64,000 nt of DNA from CBDFLT01 sp965249225 (GCA_965249225.1 CBDFLT010000006.1:1-64000), one strand, 5' to 3'; shown: positions 34,368 through 43,673, counted from the first letter of the stretch. Made by a program: numbers and translations. Notes: generated from the sequence alone by a model not told the origin.

Positions 34368-35360
34368 TCAGGCAGTTCTCAGATTTGCCAACCTCCGTTC
34401 GGCTAGACTCTTTTGCTTCACCTCCTGTCTCGTCGCCAGTATGGCGTCTTGGCGTCCGTGGTACATATCCGCCGGCGTGATGTTCCCCAAAGCCTCGTGA
34501 TAGCGCTCGTAGTTGTAGTACCTTACGAAGCCCTCCATAGCCGCTACAAGCTCTTCCAGGCTGTGGTGGACAAAGACGTTGACCTTAGCCTTGGCTGTGC
34601 GATGGTACCGCTCCAACTTGCCGTTGGTCTGGGGATGGAAAGGTGAGGCGAAGATGTGTTTCATGAACCTGGCCCTTAGGAACTCGTCCAACGCCCTAGA
34701 CAGAAAGCCTGGACCGTTGTCGCTCAGAAGGGCTGGACCTGGCTCTACAGGCGCCGTCGGTTGACCGGTGAACTCCACCGCATCCTGGACCACGTCGATG
34801 ATGTCGGCACTGCTCATGCTGGTCTGCACCCTCCAGCCCACGATCATCCTGGAATAGTCATCCAGCACGCTGATCAGGTAGTAGTAGCCCCAACCCACCA
34901 CGAAGAAGTAGCTGGCATCGGTCTGCCATAGCTCATTGGGCCTGGCAGTCTTGGTGTGAAACTCCTTTCCTGCTGGGAAGCCCTTGGTCTCGGGCGGCTT
35001 GATGAGCCCCGCTTCCTTCAGTATCCGGTATACGGTGGACTCGGAGACGTACATGACCTGTTCGTCCACCAGGGTGGTCGCCACCTCTCTCGGGCTCAAC
35101 GATGGGTGCTCCAACGCATACCTGACCACGTACCGTCTTTGCTTTGTAGCCAACCGGTTCCACACTCGCCTGGGCTCTGGTGGCCGGTCTACCAGACCGT
35201 TAAACCCCTTGTCTCGATACCTGCTCTTCCAGCGGTAGTAGGTCGAGGGTGCTATCTGCAACTCTTGGAGGGTCTGCCTGACCGGCAGAGGAGACCTCTC
35301 GACGATCTGAAGGACCTCCGCCTTGAGCTGGGCCTCCCTTCTCACATAGGGCTTGCCCAT
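34368..35360 (-). CDS. IS3 transposase OrfB (copy A)
   Basis: A 330-aa DDE transposase. An HTH/IS3 N-terminal region (LQELQIAPSTYYRWKSRY) precedes an rve integrase core. The catalytic triad is visible as D in LWQTDASYF, D in LLSDNGPGF and E in NGKLERYHRTAK. It ends YNYERYHEALGN. The protein is identical to OrfB of the other four copies. Its ATG lies in a different frame from orfA; a fused OrfAB needs frameshifting at the A-run in the orfA end. Confidence 0.95.
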   Translation of the reverse strand: MGKPYVRREAQLKAEVLQIVERSPLPVRQTLQELQIAPSTYYRWKSRYRDKGFNGLVDRPPEPRRVWNRLATKQRRYVVRYALEHPSLSPREVATTLVDEQVMYVSESTVYRILKEAGLIKPPETKGFPAGKEFHTKTARPNELWQTDASYFFVVGWGYYYLISVLDDYSRMIVGWRVQTSMSSADIIDVVQDAVEFTGQPTAPVEPGPALLSDNGPGFLSRALDEFLRARFMKHIFASPFHPQTNGKLERYHRTAKAKVNVFVHHSLEELVAAMEGFVRYYNYERYHEALGNITPADMYHGRQDAILATRQEVKQKSLAERRLANLRTA

Positions 35361-35727
35361 GGGCTCTAACCGAGGCTTTTTTCAGGACCAGGTTCTCCAC
35401 CGACAGCTGAGCAACAAGTTCCTTGAGCCGCTCGTTCTCGCGCTTCAAGGCATCGACCTCCGCCTTGTTCGCCTCCCGTAGCGTGTCACCCTTCAGCCTC
35501 GACTTGCCCGCCTCCATGTAGTCCTTGAGCCACTTGTAATAGACCCCGGGGTTGATTCCCTCTCGCCTGCACAAGGCGCTGACTGATATCTCCCCGCGGA
35601 TCCCCTCTATGACGATCCGTACCTTCTCCTCAGGTGTGTACTTGCGACGTGTAACGTTTCTGGTCCGTCGGACCACCTGCCTCGCGTTCTCGTCGGCTTG
35701 ATCGTAGCTTCGACTGACTTCCTGCAT
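35200..35727 (-). CDS. IS3 transposase OrfA, A6 variant (copy A)
   Basis: From the ATG behind AAAGGAG. It has an IS3 HTH (YTPEEKVRIVIEGIRGEISV, GINPGVYYKWLKDY) and a leucine-zipper-like coiled coil (LKRENERLKELVAQL). With six A residues in the run before GCC, the frame continues out of phase over the start of orfB and ends with unrelated residues. The functional part is about the first 120 residues. OrfB lies in the +1 phase here. Confidence 0.85.
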   Translation of the reverse strand: MQEVSRSYDQADENARQVVRRTRNVTRRKYTPEEKVRIVIEGIRGEISVSALCRREGINPGVYYKWLKDYMEAGKSRLKGDTLREANKAEVDALKRENERLKELVAQLSVENLVLKKASVRAHGQALCEKGGPAQGGGPSDRREVSSAGQADPPRVADSTLDLLPLEEQVSRQGV

Positions 35728-35839
35728 CCTGGCTCCTTTCACTTCCGTGAATCTACTCTCCTACCTGAGCCAGGACAATCGCCTTAATTGTCGCTTCTCA
35801 ATTCCCCATCAGCTGTCCCAAATGTGCTGACGATACACA

Positions 35840-36508
35840 CGACTCCGCGGTCACAATGAGACGATAGGAGAGCGACTGGAGCGGGACCTGGAGGCATTAC
35901 GACCTCTGCCAGCCGTGCCGTACGACGCCAGCGACAAGCACGCGACGCGGGTCAGCTCTCTGTCGCTGGTCAGGTACCGGACCAACGACTACTCGGTGCC
36001 AGTGGCCTATGGACATCGGGACGTGCTGGTTCGCGGATATGTGCACGAGGTTGTGATCAGCTGTGGCTCTGAGGTCATCGCCCGTCATCGGCGGTCCTAC
36101 GACCGAGATGACTTCGTCTTCGACCCTCTCCATTACCTGCCGCTCCTGGAGCAGAAGACGGGAGCCTTGGACCAGGCGGCGCCACTAGTTGGATGGGAGT
36201 TGCCCGAGGAGTTCGGCATCCTACGACGGTTGCTGGAGTCTCGGATGGGCAAGAGAGGGAAGCGGGAGTTCGTGCAGGTGCTGAGACTGATGGAGAACTT
36301 CCGCAAGGAAGAGGTCCACGACGCAGTACGAGACGCACTCCGACTCGAGGCGGTGAGCTTCGATGCTGTCAAACACCTGGTTCTGTGCAGGATCGAAGGT
36401 CGGCCCCCGAGGCTTGACTTGGAGCTGTATCCGTATCTGCCCAAGGCCAACGTTGCGACAACATCGACCAGGGACTACATGACCCTCCTGGTGGGGAGCC
36501 GATCATGA
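35840..36508 (+). pseudogene. istA: IS21 IstA transposase, C-terminal fragment
   Basis: The frame is open from the IS copy A border to the stop, 222 codons. Readable parts include YRTNDYSVPVAYGHRDVLVR and HRRSYDRDDFVFDP, the C-terminal region of IS21-family IstA. The HTH and most of the DDE core are missing. istB overlaps its end by 4 nt (ATGA), the normal IS21 coupling. The element cannot move by itself without full IstA. Confidence 0.88.
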
Positions 36509-37272
36509 GCAACAAGTCCACGATGTTGCTCGAACACCACCTGAAGGAGCTCAAGCTCCCCACGTTCTTGAGGGAGTACGACAAGCTGGCCACTCAGTGT
36601 GCCACCGAGGGTGCTGACCATCCGGACTACCTGCTGCGCCTATCGGAGTTGGAGCTGATCGACCGTCACCATCGCATGGTGGACCGGCGGATCAAAGCGG
36701 CCCGCTTCCCAACGACCAAGAGCCTGGACACATTCGACTTCCTGTCTATGCCGTCCCTCAACAAGGCTCTAGTTCTGGAACTGGCACGATGCGAGTATAT
36801 CGAGCGCTGCCGCAACGTCATCGTCGTCGGCAACAGCGGCACCGGCAAGACTCATATCGCCCTCGGTCTCGGCCTTGCTGCATGCCAGCGTGGACTGTCC
36901 GTAGGCTTCACTACCGCCGCCGCCCTAGTCCACGAGCTGATCGAGGCTAGGGACGAACGGCGTTTGCTCAACCTGCAGAGAAGGCTGGCCCGCGTAAAGC
37001 TGCTGATCATCGACGAACTGGGCTTCGTGCCGTTGTCCAAGGCCGGGACTGAGCTGCTCTTTGAGGTGTTCAGTCAGCGTTACGAGCGTGGATCAGTCCT
37101 GGTCACATCCAACCTGCCCTTCGACGAGTGGACCGAGGTGTTCGGATCCGAGCGGCTCACTGGAGCTCTCCTGGATCGTCTCACTCACCATGTCGACATC
37201 CTGGAGATGAACGGGGACAGCTACCGCCTCAAGCACAGCAGGAAGTCCAACCAACCTCGGGCAACTGCCTAA
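36505..37272 (+). CDS. istB: IS21 helper ATPase IstB
   Basis: A 255-aa AAA+ ATPase that helps IstA in target choice and strand transfer. Walker A VVGNSGTGKTHIALGLG near residue 110, Walker B LLIIDELGFVPL near 170, sensor VLVTSNLPFDEWTEVF near 200, and RLTHHVDILEMNGDSYRLK at the end, all typical. Full length. ATG overlaps the istA stop. The partner transposase is truncated, so it is probably non-functional here unless another IS21 copy exists. Confidence 0.95.
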   Translation: MSNKSTMLLEHHLKELKLPTFLREYDKLATQCATEGADHPDYLLRLSELELIDRHHRMVDRRIKAARFPTTKSLDTFDFLSMPSLNKALVLELARCEYIERCRNVIVVGNSGTGKTHIALGLGLAACQRGLSVGFTTAAALVHELIEARDERRLLNLQRRLARVKLLIIDELGFVPLSKAGTELLFEVFSQRYERGSVLVTSNLPFDEWTEVFGSERLTGALLDRLTHHVDILEMNGDSYRLKHSRKSNQPRATA

Positions 37273-37374
37273 ACCTGGCTCTCACGCCCCCCGGACCTTG
37301 ATGCTTCACAACGTGGCGTTCAGTGGTACGGTTTTGCTCCGCCCCGCTGGTACGTTTTCTCTCCGCCCTTGACA

Positions 37375-37518
37375 AACGGGCCTGCCAAGCCGGTCTACGA
37401 AAAGCTCGGCTTTCGGCAGACGGTCACAAACGGTCAAGTCAGTTTCTGGCAACTGGCAATCGACGACCCGGATATTCCCAACTTGAACAGGTTCATCGAG
37501 ATTGTTGCGAGCGAGTAG
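37375..37518 (+). pseudogene. GNAT acetyltransferase-like C-terminal fragment
   Basis: From the IS21 right end the frame reads 47 codons to a TAG, including KPVYEKLGFRQT, the usual final beta-strand/helix pattern of GNAT N-acetyltransferases, then FWQLAIDDPDIPNLNRF. The rest of the gene is absent. It is the target into which IS21 inserted or a piece brought along with it. Confidence 0.6.
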
Positions 37519-37784
37519 ATCACCCATGCGCGTAGACGAGGGTTCCGGTGATACAAGGTGACCACGCTGGCTTCCGTCGATCTGGAGGTGCGTGTGGCCC
37601 GAGTCCATCTCGCACTGGTCCGCTAGTTCCTCGACATGTGGGCTGCCGTCCGGGCGGGGACGGTGCCTTAACGTAATCGGCCGCACAGAGTTGCTCTTCC
37701 TGCCGTTAGTCACATTACGGTACCCTCTGCCAATGAGCGTTTCTTTGTGGCCCCAGTCGTGATATTAGCCTGACACCGCGGCTC

Positions 37785-38876
37785 TCACAACACTGCCTTG
37801 AGGGCCGTATGAAACCTGTCAATGAGCTTCTCGTAGGTCAACTCCTGCGCTGCAAGATTGTACGCATTCTCGGTAATGCGTTGGCAATATCCCTGGTCGC
37901 GAAACTTGGCCACCGCTTCGCTGATGTTGCTGAAGTCCTTCCTGAGGGGAATGTAATGGGTATCGGGCTCAAGATATCCATTGTAGCGGCCTTCAACAAG
38001 AATCTGCACGGTTTTCGTTCCGGCGGCTTCGACATGGCGCGAGGCAAGCGTTCGCCCTGATATTGGATTTGGATAATTCTCAAAGAAGAGCTTATAAATC
38101 TCGTCATCCGTAGCATTGGGATGCGCTTGCTCGTATTGATTGACTTTATTGCGGGTATCGTCGGTCAGCTCAAAAAAATCGCCGTGGGCTTCCACGCCCA
38201 GTTGCCCTTGGCAACGATTGAGAAACTCAGCCCAAGCGTGTTCGGCAAGGCGTCTATCTGGATCTAATGAAATATCCAAACTCAATCCATAGTGCGGACC
38301 GTGCTGCAGGAAAACTTCGGCGATTTTGCGCCGCTCAGTATGCCCTAAGTAACGCGGACCACCAATAGCCCGATAGCCAATGTCAATCGGGCGATCCGAA
38401 TACGGTATCTTAGGGACAAACAACGCCGTATCCAGAGCACCGTTGGGTATCCCACTCACATCGCAACCTAGCCTTTGTCGATAAAGCGTATGGACGTCTG
38501 GAGAGAGAATTTGCGAAATCAATAAGGACACTTCCAGGTCCTCACAGAATGCCATCTTTTCAGGCATTAGCTTGTATTCGTTGCCAATAAAATAGGCTTT
38601 CGGCTGAGGAGCCGTACGGACAGCCTCGTAGAGCCATCCTTTCAAGTTGCAGGAATTAGAGAATACTGAGTGGAGCATAACGATGGCATCAAAACGTCCC
38701 CAGCGCGTCAGCAACCGCCGACGCAGGCGGGCCGCAACCCGGTGATCCATTATGTTCAAGGGGATTGTGCGGAAGCGGGGGTGGGAACGAAAATGCCGCG
38801 GCCAGCCAAACTGAAAAGAGTGAGTCTCGTTCTGTGATGACTGGGCATACAATAGCAGGACACGAATAGGCATCAT
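37785..38876 (-). CDS. glycosyltransferase-like protein (CgeB/GT1_2 type)
   Basis: About 363 aa from ATG 38876; a GTG five codons earlier and the next ATG are alternatives. N-terminal IRVLLLYAQSSQNETHSF and DAIVMLHSVFSNS fit the first Rossmann domain. The C-terminal half has SGRTLASRHVEAAGTKTVQI, PLRKDFSNISEAVAKFRD and ITENAYNLAAQELTYEKLIDRF, the pattern of the C-terminal glycosyltransferase domain seen in CgeB/YkvP-like proteins. The donor sugar is unknown. First visible gene of the polysaccharide island; more AT-rich than the housekeeping half. Confidence 0.75.
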   Translation of the reverse strand: MMPIRVLLLYAQSSQNETHSFQFGWPRHFRSHPRFRTIPLNIMDHRVAARLRRRLLTRWGRFDAIVMLHSVFSNSCNLKGWLYEAVRTAPQPKAYFIGNEYKLMPEKMAFCEDLEVSLLISQILSPDVHTLYRQRLGCDVSGIPNGALDTALFVPKIPYSDRPIDIGYRAIGGPRYLGHTERRKIAEVFLQHGPHYGLSLDISLDPDRRLAEHAWAEFLNRCQGQLGVEAHGDFFELTDDTRNKVNQYEQAHPNATDDEIYKLFFENYPNPISGRTLASRHVEAAGTKTVQILVEGRYNGYLEPDTHYIPLRKDFSNISEAVAKFRDQGYCQRITENAYNLAAQELTYEKLIDRFHTALKAVL

Positions 38877-39095
38877 TAGGCCTAAGTCCACGGTGTAAAT
38901 ATTCTCGAGCCAGTTCTCACTTCTGGACTCTGCAGCAAATCAGTTACGCGTCCTTCTGTTACTACGGCTTTAGGGCCGCGCCCAAGATTCTCCACTGAGA
39001 ATTAACGGTGTAGGGTCTAGTTGTTCAAATGAAGCTATATCCATCGGAAGGCCTGAATCGGTCCAAAGGGCAAATTTGGTCCCGCGCGACTGAGT

Positions 39096-40058
39096 TCATA
39101 TCTCATCATCGTATGGCTTTGCGATCTCGCATATATCTTCCCATTCATCTTTGAACCACCGTGCCATGTTGGTCAGCCCATCTCGGAGCGATGTCTTAGC
39201 TTGGAATCCTAGTATCTGCCTGGCCTTATCTACCGACGTATACCGTCGCCGTGTATCGCCCGGACGACTGCCAACGTACTGAACTGCGACGTCTCGTTTG
39301 AGCACTTCCCTCAGCGTATCAACCAGATCGAGAATGCTGTATTCGTTGGATGCTGCAATATTAAAAGTCTCACCCACCGCGGCTTCTACCGTCGACGCGA
39401 GGATAGTGGCATGAGCTGCATCGGAGGCATAGGTAAAAGTTCGCGTCTCCTTACCCGATCCGTAAATCGTTATAGCTCGTTCTCGGAGGATATTGTACAA
39501 AAACCTAGGTACGACACCACGTTGCGGCGACGGATACTCTCCGGGCCCGTATACATTAAAAAAGCGAAGGCTAACGCAAGGAATGTCGTGGCGGGCGTGA
39601 TATGCGTTCAGATACAGTTCACCGGCCAACTTGCTAAGAGCGTAGGGTGTCATCGGGTCCAGGGGGTGATTCTCGTCTAGCACAGTGGTCTGTGGTTCAC
39701 CGAAGATTGCTGAGGTGGATGCATAGACGATTCTAGGCGAGATGCCCAGGACACGACAACTTTCAAGCACTGTCAGCGTTCCAAAGATATTTGTATCCAT
39801 GTCTTTTATGGGTACTTCCAAGGACTCCTTGTGCGCAAAACTGGCCGCCAGGTGAAATATCGAGGAAGGTTGAATTTCCCGGATAATGCGGCCGACTGCG
39901 GAATAATCGCGGACATCTGCCGTTACATACCTAACTCCTTCTACTTGGACGGCCCCTCTCCGTATATCTAGCACGGTGACGTCGTGTCCGTCTTGTGCCA
40001 TTATTCTTGCTACTTGTGAACCTATAACCCCGCAACCGCCTGTAACTAGCACATTCAT
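39096..40058 (-). CDS. NAD-dependent sugar epimerase/dehydratase (extended SDR)
   Basis: A 320-aa extended short-chain dehydrogenase of the UDP-glucose 4-epimerase/GDP-mannose dehydratase class. It has VLVTGGCGVIGSQVARI (NAD-binding), VRYVTADVRDYSAV, FHLAASFAHKESL, the catalytic serine region VYASTSAIFGEP, YALSKLAGE (YxxxK intact) and RFFNVYGPGE. The frame extends 21 codons upstream, but ATG 40058 behind GGAGAGG gives the clean start. It probably makes a nucleotide sugar for the cluster. Confidence 0.88.
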   Translation of the reverse strand: MNVLVTGGCGVIGSQVARIMAQDGHDVTVLDIRRGAVQVEGVRYVTADVRDYSAVGRIIREIQPSSIFHLAASFAHKESLEVPIKDMDTNIFGTLTVLESCRVLGISPRIVYASTSAIFGEPQTTVLDENHPLDPMTPYALSKLAGELYLNAYHARHDIPCVSLRFFNVYGPGEYPSPQRGVVPRFLYNILRERAITIYGSGKETRTFTYASDAAHATILASTVEAAVGETFNIAASNEYSILDLVDTLREVLKRDVAVQYVGSRPGDTRRRYTSVDKARQILGFQAKTSLRDGLTNMARWFKDEWEDICEIAKPYDDEI

Positions 40059-40126
40059 ACTACCTCTCCAACTTCTACCGGAACGGTTCGCTCGGCTAGG
40101 CCTCTGACGTTTCCCCTCCACAGGGC

Positions 40127-40335
40127 CTACTGATCGAATAGAGGCTTAGTGCTCCGTCTCATAAATGCATGCGATTTTTGTCCATCTGTAGGGATGGCGA
40201 TGGATATGCCAGTATTCAGTGTCTTCCACCAAGGCTCGATGAGATTCAGTCGCGGAGCATAGGTAGGCTGGAAGTTGAGCACGAACCGTGGGTGTCCCTG
40301 AAGCCACAGATACATCTTCGGAGGGAGATCTTAGT
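40127..40335 (-). pseudogene. IS630-family transposase fragment
   Basis: The minus strand reads MYLWLQGHPRFVLNFQPTY followed by APRLNLIEPWWKTLNT, the C-terminal part of IS630/Tc1-like DDE_3 transposases including the NLIE...W motif with the last catalytic glutamate. The remainder of the transposase is missing. It lies between the epimerase and aminotransferase genes. Confidence 0.72.
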
Positions 40336-40360
40336 TCCGCCAACTTCGCAGATAGTTCGA

Positions 40361-41485
40361 TTACCCTGTGGATTTCTTTAATACCCGCCTATCAATTTCG
40401 CGAAGAGACTCTACAAGATACTCCAGCTCTAAGTCGGACAACGTGGGAGAACAGGAGATGAAAAAGCCTCGTCGGGCGATGTCGCATGAGTTTGGGAAAT
40501 CCCTTTTGACATCGCTGTGTGGATAAAAATCGAGCGCAGGAAGAACACAAAAAATAGGACGTGTTTCGATCTGTCGTTCAGCTAACAGGGCAAGGACTTT
40601 GGACTTCCATTTTGCCTTTCTGACCAGGAGAGGAAATGCAAAATAAACAATGTCGGCACCTTCGGGCTCATCAAGCAGTTTGAAGCAGTCAAGACCGGCA
40701 ACCGCCCGCCGCAGCGTCCGAGCAATGGTCCTTTTTCTTTGAGTGATCTCGCCGATCCTCTGAATCTGCGCTATTCCAACTGCCGATTGGATGTCGGAAA
40801 GCTGGTAAGAGTATCCAACGACTGTATGCCAATACTTTCGGTCCGGTGATTGTCCGTGAGAGCGGAGAAGTTTTAGTCTCGCCCCGAGATCTCGATCGTC
40901 TGTTACGACCATCCCCCCCTCGCCAGTTGTGATTGTCTTGCTACCATAAAAGCTAAAAATCCCTGCATCTGCGATGGTGCCAACCAGCCGTTCTTTATAC
41001 AACGTGCCGAGCGCCAAAGCAGCGTCTTCGATTACAAACAGGTTTCGAGATTGAGCCCAGTCGACGATGGAATAAATATCGGCAGGAATTCCCATTAAGT
41101 GGACAGGCACAACGCCAACTAGGTCAGTGTAATCTGCTGCTACGGCCTGAAGATGTTCAAAGGATATGTTGAGGGACTCATAGCCTACATCGACAAAAAC
41201 GGGGGTTGCTCCTGTATAGCGGATTGCATTAGCGGTAGCGACAAAAGAGACGGCAGTGGTTAATACACTCGACGTTTGCCTTGCCCCAAGCCCGATTAGG
41301 GCAATGTGGAGGGCCGAAGTACCAGAGTTTGTCCCAATGGCACAGTTCGAACCTAGATAAGATGCGATTTGCAGCTCGAAATCATTTGTAGCTTTGCCTT
41401 GGGCGACGAATCGGGTTTCCAAGACCTCGAGGACACGTTGTTTCTCCTCCCGGCCGATTAGGGGCTTAGCGACTGGTATGTACAT
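40361..41485 (-). CDS. DegT/DnrJ/EryC1 sugar aminotransferase (second copy)
   Basis: A 374-aa PLP-dependent enzyme that transaminates keto-nucleotide sugars. It has IGTNSGTSALHIALIGLG, VIEDAALALGTLY, the PLP lysine in FSFYGSKTITTGEGGMV, LRSHGQSPDRKYWHTVVGYS and YQLSDIQSAVGIAQ. The ATG at 41485 overlaps the stop of the preceding aminotransferase gene (TGATG), so they are coupled; the open frame upstream of this ATG is spurious. About 30 percent similar by eye to its neighbour. Confidence 0.92.
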   Translation of the reverse strand: MYIPVAKPLIGREEKQRVLEVLETRFVAQGKATNDFELQIASYLGSNCAIGTNSGTSALHIALIGLGARQTSSVLTTAVSFVATANAIRYTGATPVFVDVGYESLNISFEHLQAVAADYTDLVGVVPVHLMGIPADIYSIVDWAQSRNLFVIEDAALALGTLYKERLVGTIADAGIFSFYGSKTITTGEGGMVVTDDRDLGARLKLLRSHGQSPDRKYWHTVVGYSYQLSDIQSAVGIAQIQRIGEITQRKRTIARTLRRAVAGLDCFKLLDEPEGADIVYFAFPLLVRKAKWKSKVLALLAERQIETRPIFCVLPALDFYPHSDVKRDFPNSCDIARRGFFISCSPTLSDLELEYLVESLREIDRRVLKKSTG

Positions 41486-42675
41486 CAGGCGGAACCTCTC
41501 GGTTCTGTCTCCGCAAGGACATTCGAGTTTGAAAGTACCTTGTCCAGAGCGTCGCACACGTCCTTGACATCACGAAGCTCCATACTTGGAAACAGAGGCA
41601 GGGATAGAACGGATTCTCCACAGGCTTCGGCGATAGGATTAATACCAGGTGCGTATCCCATCTCTCGAAAATGGGGCTGCAGATGTGCTGGATGATAGTA
41701 CACGTTCGTATCAATCCCTTCTGCCCGTAGAGCTTCCATCAGGTGATCTCTGGAGCACCCGACGACATCCTGATCTATCCGTATAGTGTAGAGTTGGAAT
41801 GGATGTAAGCAGTCGTCGTTCTCATACGGGGGCGTTATTGCGGCAACGCCGGTAATTCGCTCAGTAAGTTCATGCGCTAGATGTCGCTTCGCCGCAATAA
41901 TGCTGTCCAGCTTATCGACTTGACAGGATCCTATGGCCCCTTGGATGTCTGTCATCCGGTAGTTGTACCCCATCTCTATGTGCGAAAATCCGTGTCTGCC
42001 GACTCTACCGTGATTTCTGAGGCTGATACAACGTTCGGCCAGAGCATCGCTGTTGGTGGTGATCATGCCTCCTTCGCCAGTTGTGATGGCCTTCGTCGGA
42101 TAGAAGCTGAAAACGCCAATGTCCCCCATGGCTCCAGCTTTCTTTCCTTTGTAGACGGCCCCGTGGGCTTCTGCAGCGTCTTCAATAAGGAATAGGTCGT
42201 GTTCCGCAGTCTTCCGTCTGATGGCATCCATATCTGCGGGAAAGCCGGCGTAGTGGACCACTATCACTCCTGCTGCTTGCCGCCATGTATCGTGTGGCGC
42301 TGCATTAGCGTTTAGGTTAAAAGTTCGTTTATCGATATCAACGAAAACCGGTTTCCCACGTTCGTAGAGTATGGCGTTGGCAGTGGCTACAAAAGTGAAT
42401 GACGGGCAGATTACAGGATCGCCAGGGCTTACATTCAGTGCCTTGACCGCCAGGTGGAGCGCCGTGGTGCCAGAGCTAACCGCAATGGCATGTCTCACTC
42501 CGACGTAGGCCGCAAACTTCTCTTCGAATTCTTGTACCTTGGTCCCCTGAGCAATCCATCCCGAGGCAAGCGTCTCCGCAACTGCTTGTATTTCACTCTG
42601 GTCGATGGATGGCTTGAACAACGGAAGTTGCTCACTTCTAACAGGTGTGCCACCTTCTAATGCAAGCCTTGTCAC
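41485..42675 (-). CDS. DegT/DnrJ/EryC1 sugar aminotransferase (first copy)
   Basis: A 396-aa PLP-dependent sugar aminotransferase. Motifs: AVSSGTTALHLAVKALN, DPVICPSFTFVATANAI, FLIEDAAEAHGAVYKGKKAG, the PLP lysine in FYPTKAITTGEGGMI, LRNHGRVGRHGFSHIEMGYN and YRMTDIQGAIGSCQ. GTG start at 42675 with AAGGA at about 6 nt. Tandem with a second family member, which suggests a diamino sugar or two amino-sugar branches. Confidence 0.92.
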   Translation of the reverse strand: MTRLALEGGTPVRSEQLPLFKPSIDQSEIQAVAETLASGWIAQGTKVQEFEEKFAAYVGVRHAIAVSSGTTALHLAVKALNVSPGDPVICPSFTFVATANAILYERGKPVFVDIDKRTFNLNANAAPHDTWRQAAGVIVVHYAGFPADMDAIRRKTAEHDLFLIEDAAEAHGAVYKGKKAGAMGDIGVFSFYPTKAITTGEGGMITTNSDALAERCISLRNHGRVGRHGFSHIEMGYNYRMTDIQGAIGSCQVDKLDSIIAAKRHLAHELTERITGVAAITPPYENDDCLHPFQLYTIRIDQDVVGCSRDHLMEALRAEGIDTNVYYHPAHLQPHFREMGYAPGINPIAEACGESVLSLPLFPSMELRDVKDVCDALDKVLSNSNVLAETEPRGSA

Positions 42676-42713
42676 GAGGTATCCATCCTTCCGTTTAACT
42701 AACTAGAAACAGC

Positions 42714-43673
42714 TCATGACGTACGGGGCGGGAAAGTTTGCTGGAACCACCTGATAGTGCGCTCCAGCCCCTCATCCAGGGTAAATTGCGATTGGCTTTC
42801 ACCGCCGCTGGTCGAGTTTCGCATCCCTTTCAAAGGCTTCTCAAGCTCCCGATTGCTGGCCTCTGAGATATCGTGACCTCCGACTGCGATTTGGCTGCCC
42901 GTCAGTCGCGCCACTCGATTCGCGAGATCATAGATGTTTGTTTCTTGGTCCATTCCATAGTTCAATGGCACCCTCGCCCCGCCTCCATTCAGAATCAGCT
43001 CCAGGATGGCGTTTACCACATCCTCGACGTACACCAGCCCAACGAGAAAATTGCGATTATTTATGATGATCTTTCCAGACTGATGGGCCTGATAGATAAT
43101 ATCCGAAACCACGGAATAGAGGGATGAGTCTGGGTACGAATACGGTCCGTAAACTTGATCAACTCGAACAATCGTCGTCGGCACGTCCCACAAGGCTTGA
43201 TACAACTGCGTGTAGCGTTCTGCTACAAGCTTCCCTATTAATTCGGGAGATCCGGAAACAGCGGATATGTCCTCGGTGAAATCAGCCGCTGTATGTTCCG
43301 AAAGTCGTGTACTCATGAAAACAAAGCTTCCAACACCCACCTCCTTGGCTAAATGAAGCAAGTTGAGGGTGCCTTGGATATCTGTTCGGGCCCTGTACGA
43401 GAGGGTGCCGACATCATTCAGCCTGTCGCGGCTCGCAAGATGAATGATGGCATCAATTCCATTTCGAATGAGGGGGGCAAGGTAAGCGAACTCGCTAACA
43501 ACGTCTCCCCGGATCACCTGAACCGCATCTTTGTTATCCGCGAGATTTCCTCGCCGCCCCGTGGAAAAATCGTCAATTACATATGCCTCGCCGCCTTGTT
43601 CCACGATCCTGCGGACAAGGTTGCTTCCGACAAAACCAGCACCACCCGCTACGAGGATGCGGCGTCCTCTCAA
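42714..43673 (-). CDS. NAD-dependent epimerase-like SDR lacking the catalytic Tyr
   Basis: A 319-aa extended SDR. It has ILVAGGAGFVGSNLVRR, VIDDFSTGRRGNL, IHLASRD and FVFMSTRLSEH (serine position). At the YxxxK position it reads SPELIGKLVAE, i.e. Glu in place of Tyr, then VRVDQVYGPYSYPDSS. The start is a TTG at 43673 without a clear SD; the frame stays open about 23 codons further. The change in the active site makes classical epimerase/dehydratase chemistry doubtful. Confidence 0.82.
   Translation of the reverse strand: MRGRRILVAGGAGFVGSNLVRRIVEQGGEAYVIDDFSTGRRGNLADNKDAVQVIRGDVVSEFAYLAPLIRNGIDAIIHLASRDRLNDVGTLSYRARTDIQGTLNLLHLAKEVGVGSFVFMSTRLSEHTAADFTEDISAVSGSPELIGKLVAERYTQLYQALWDVPTTIVRVDQVYGPYSYPDSSLYSVVSDIIYQAHQSGKIIINNRNFLVGLVYVEDVVNAILELILNGGGARVPLNYGMDQETNIYDLANRVARLTGSQIAVGGHDISEASNRELEKPLKGMRNSTSGGESQSQFTLDEGLERTIRWFQQTFPPRTS

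Larger units (their letters stand above)
34300..35839 (-). mobile_element. IS3-family element, copy A
   Basis: 1540 bp, minus orientation. It is bounded by imperfect 26-bp inverted repeats starting TGT (TGTGTATCGTCAGCAC... and TGTACGTCGTCAAAAC..., 19 of 26 matching). It carries orfA and orfB as in the other four copies. The left flank (GGGTA) and right flank (CGACT) do not match, so no target duplication. It joins an MFS fragment to a 5'-truncated IS21 istA, which points to a deletion or recombination at this copy. Confidence 0.95.
35840..37374 (+). mobile_element. 5'-truncated IS21-family element
   Basis: It consists of the IstA C-terminal fragment, intact istB and a right end. The right end has two tandem copies of a (C/G)TGGTACG.TTT.CTCCGCCC-like motif (37322-37345 and 37348-37368) and terminates in CCTTGACA; read inward it starts TGTCAAGGG, as IS21 ends do. 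The left end was lost at IS3 copy A. Its right border sits inside an acetyltransferase-like fragment. Confidence 0.85.

Noticed and set aside
34413..35369. Plus-strand frames inside the IS copies (61-137 codons, repeated in all five)
   Set aside because: They are shadows of orfA/orfB on the opposite strand; they recur only because the element is repeated.
37306..37713. Minus-strand 135-codon frame after IS21 (CEMDSGHTHLQIDG)
   Set aside because: It crosses the IS21 end and the acetyltransferase fragment on the opposite strand, has no ribosome-binding site and no family resemblance.
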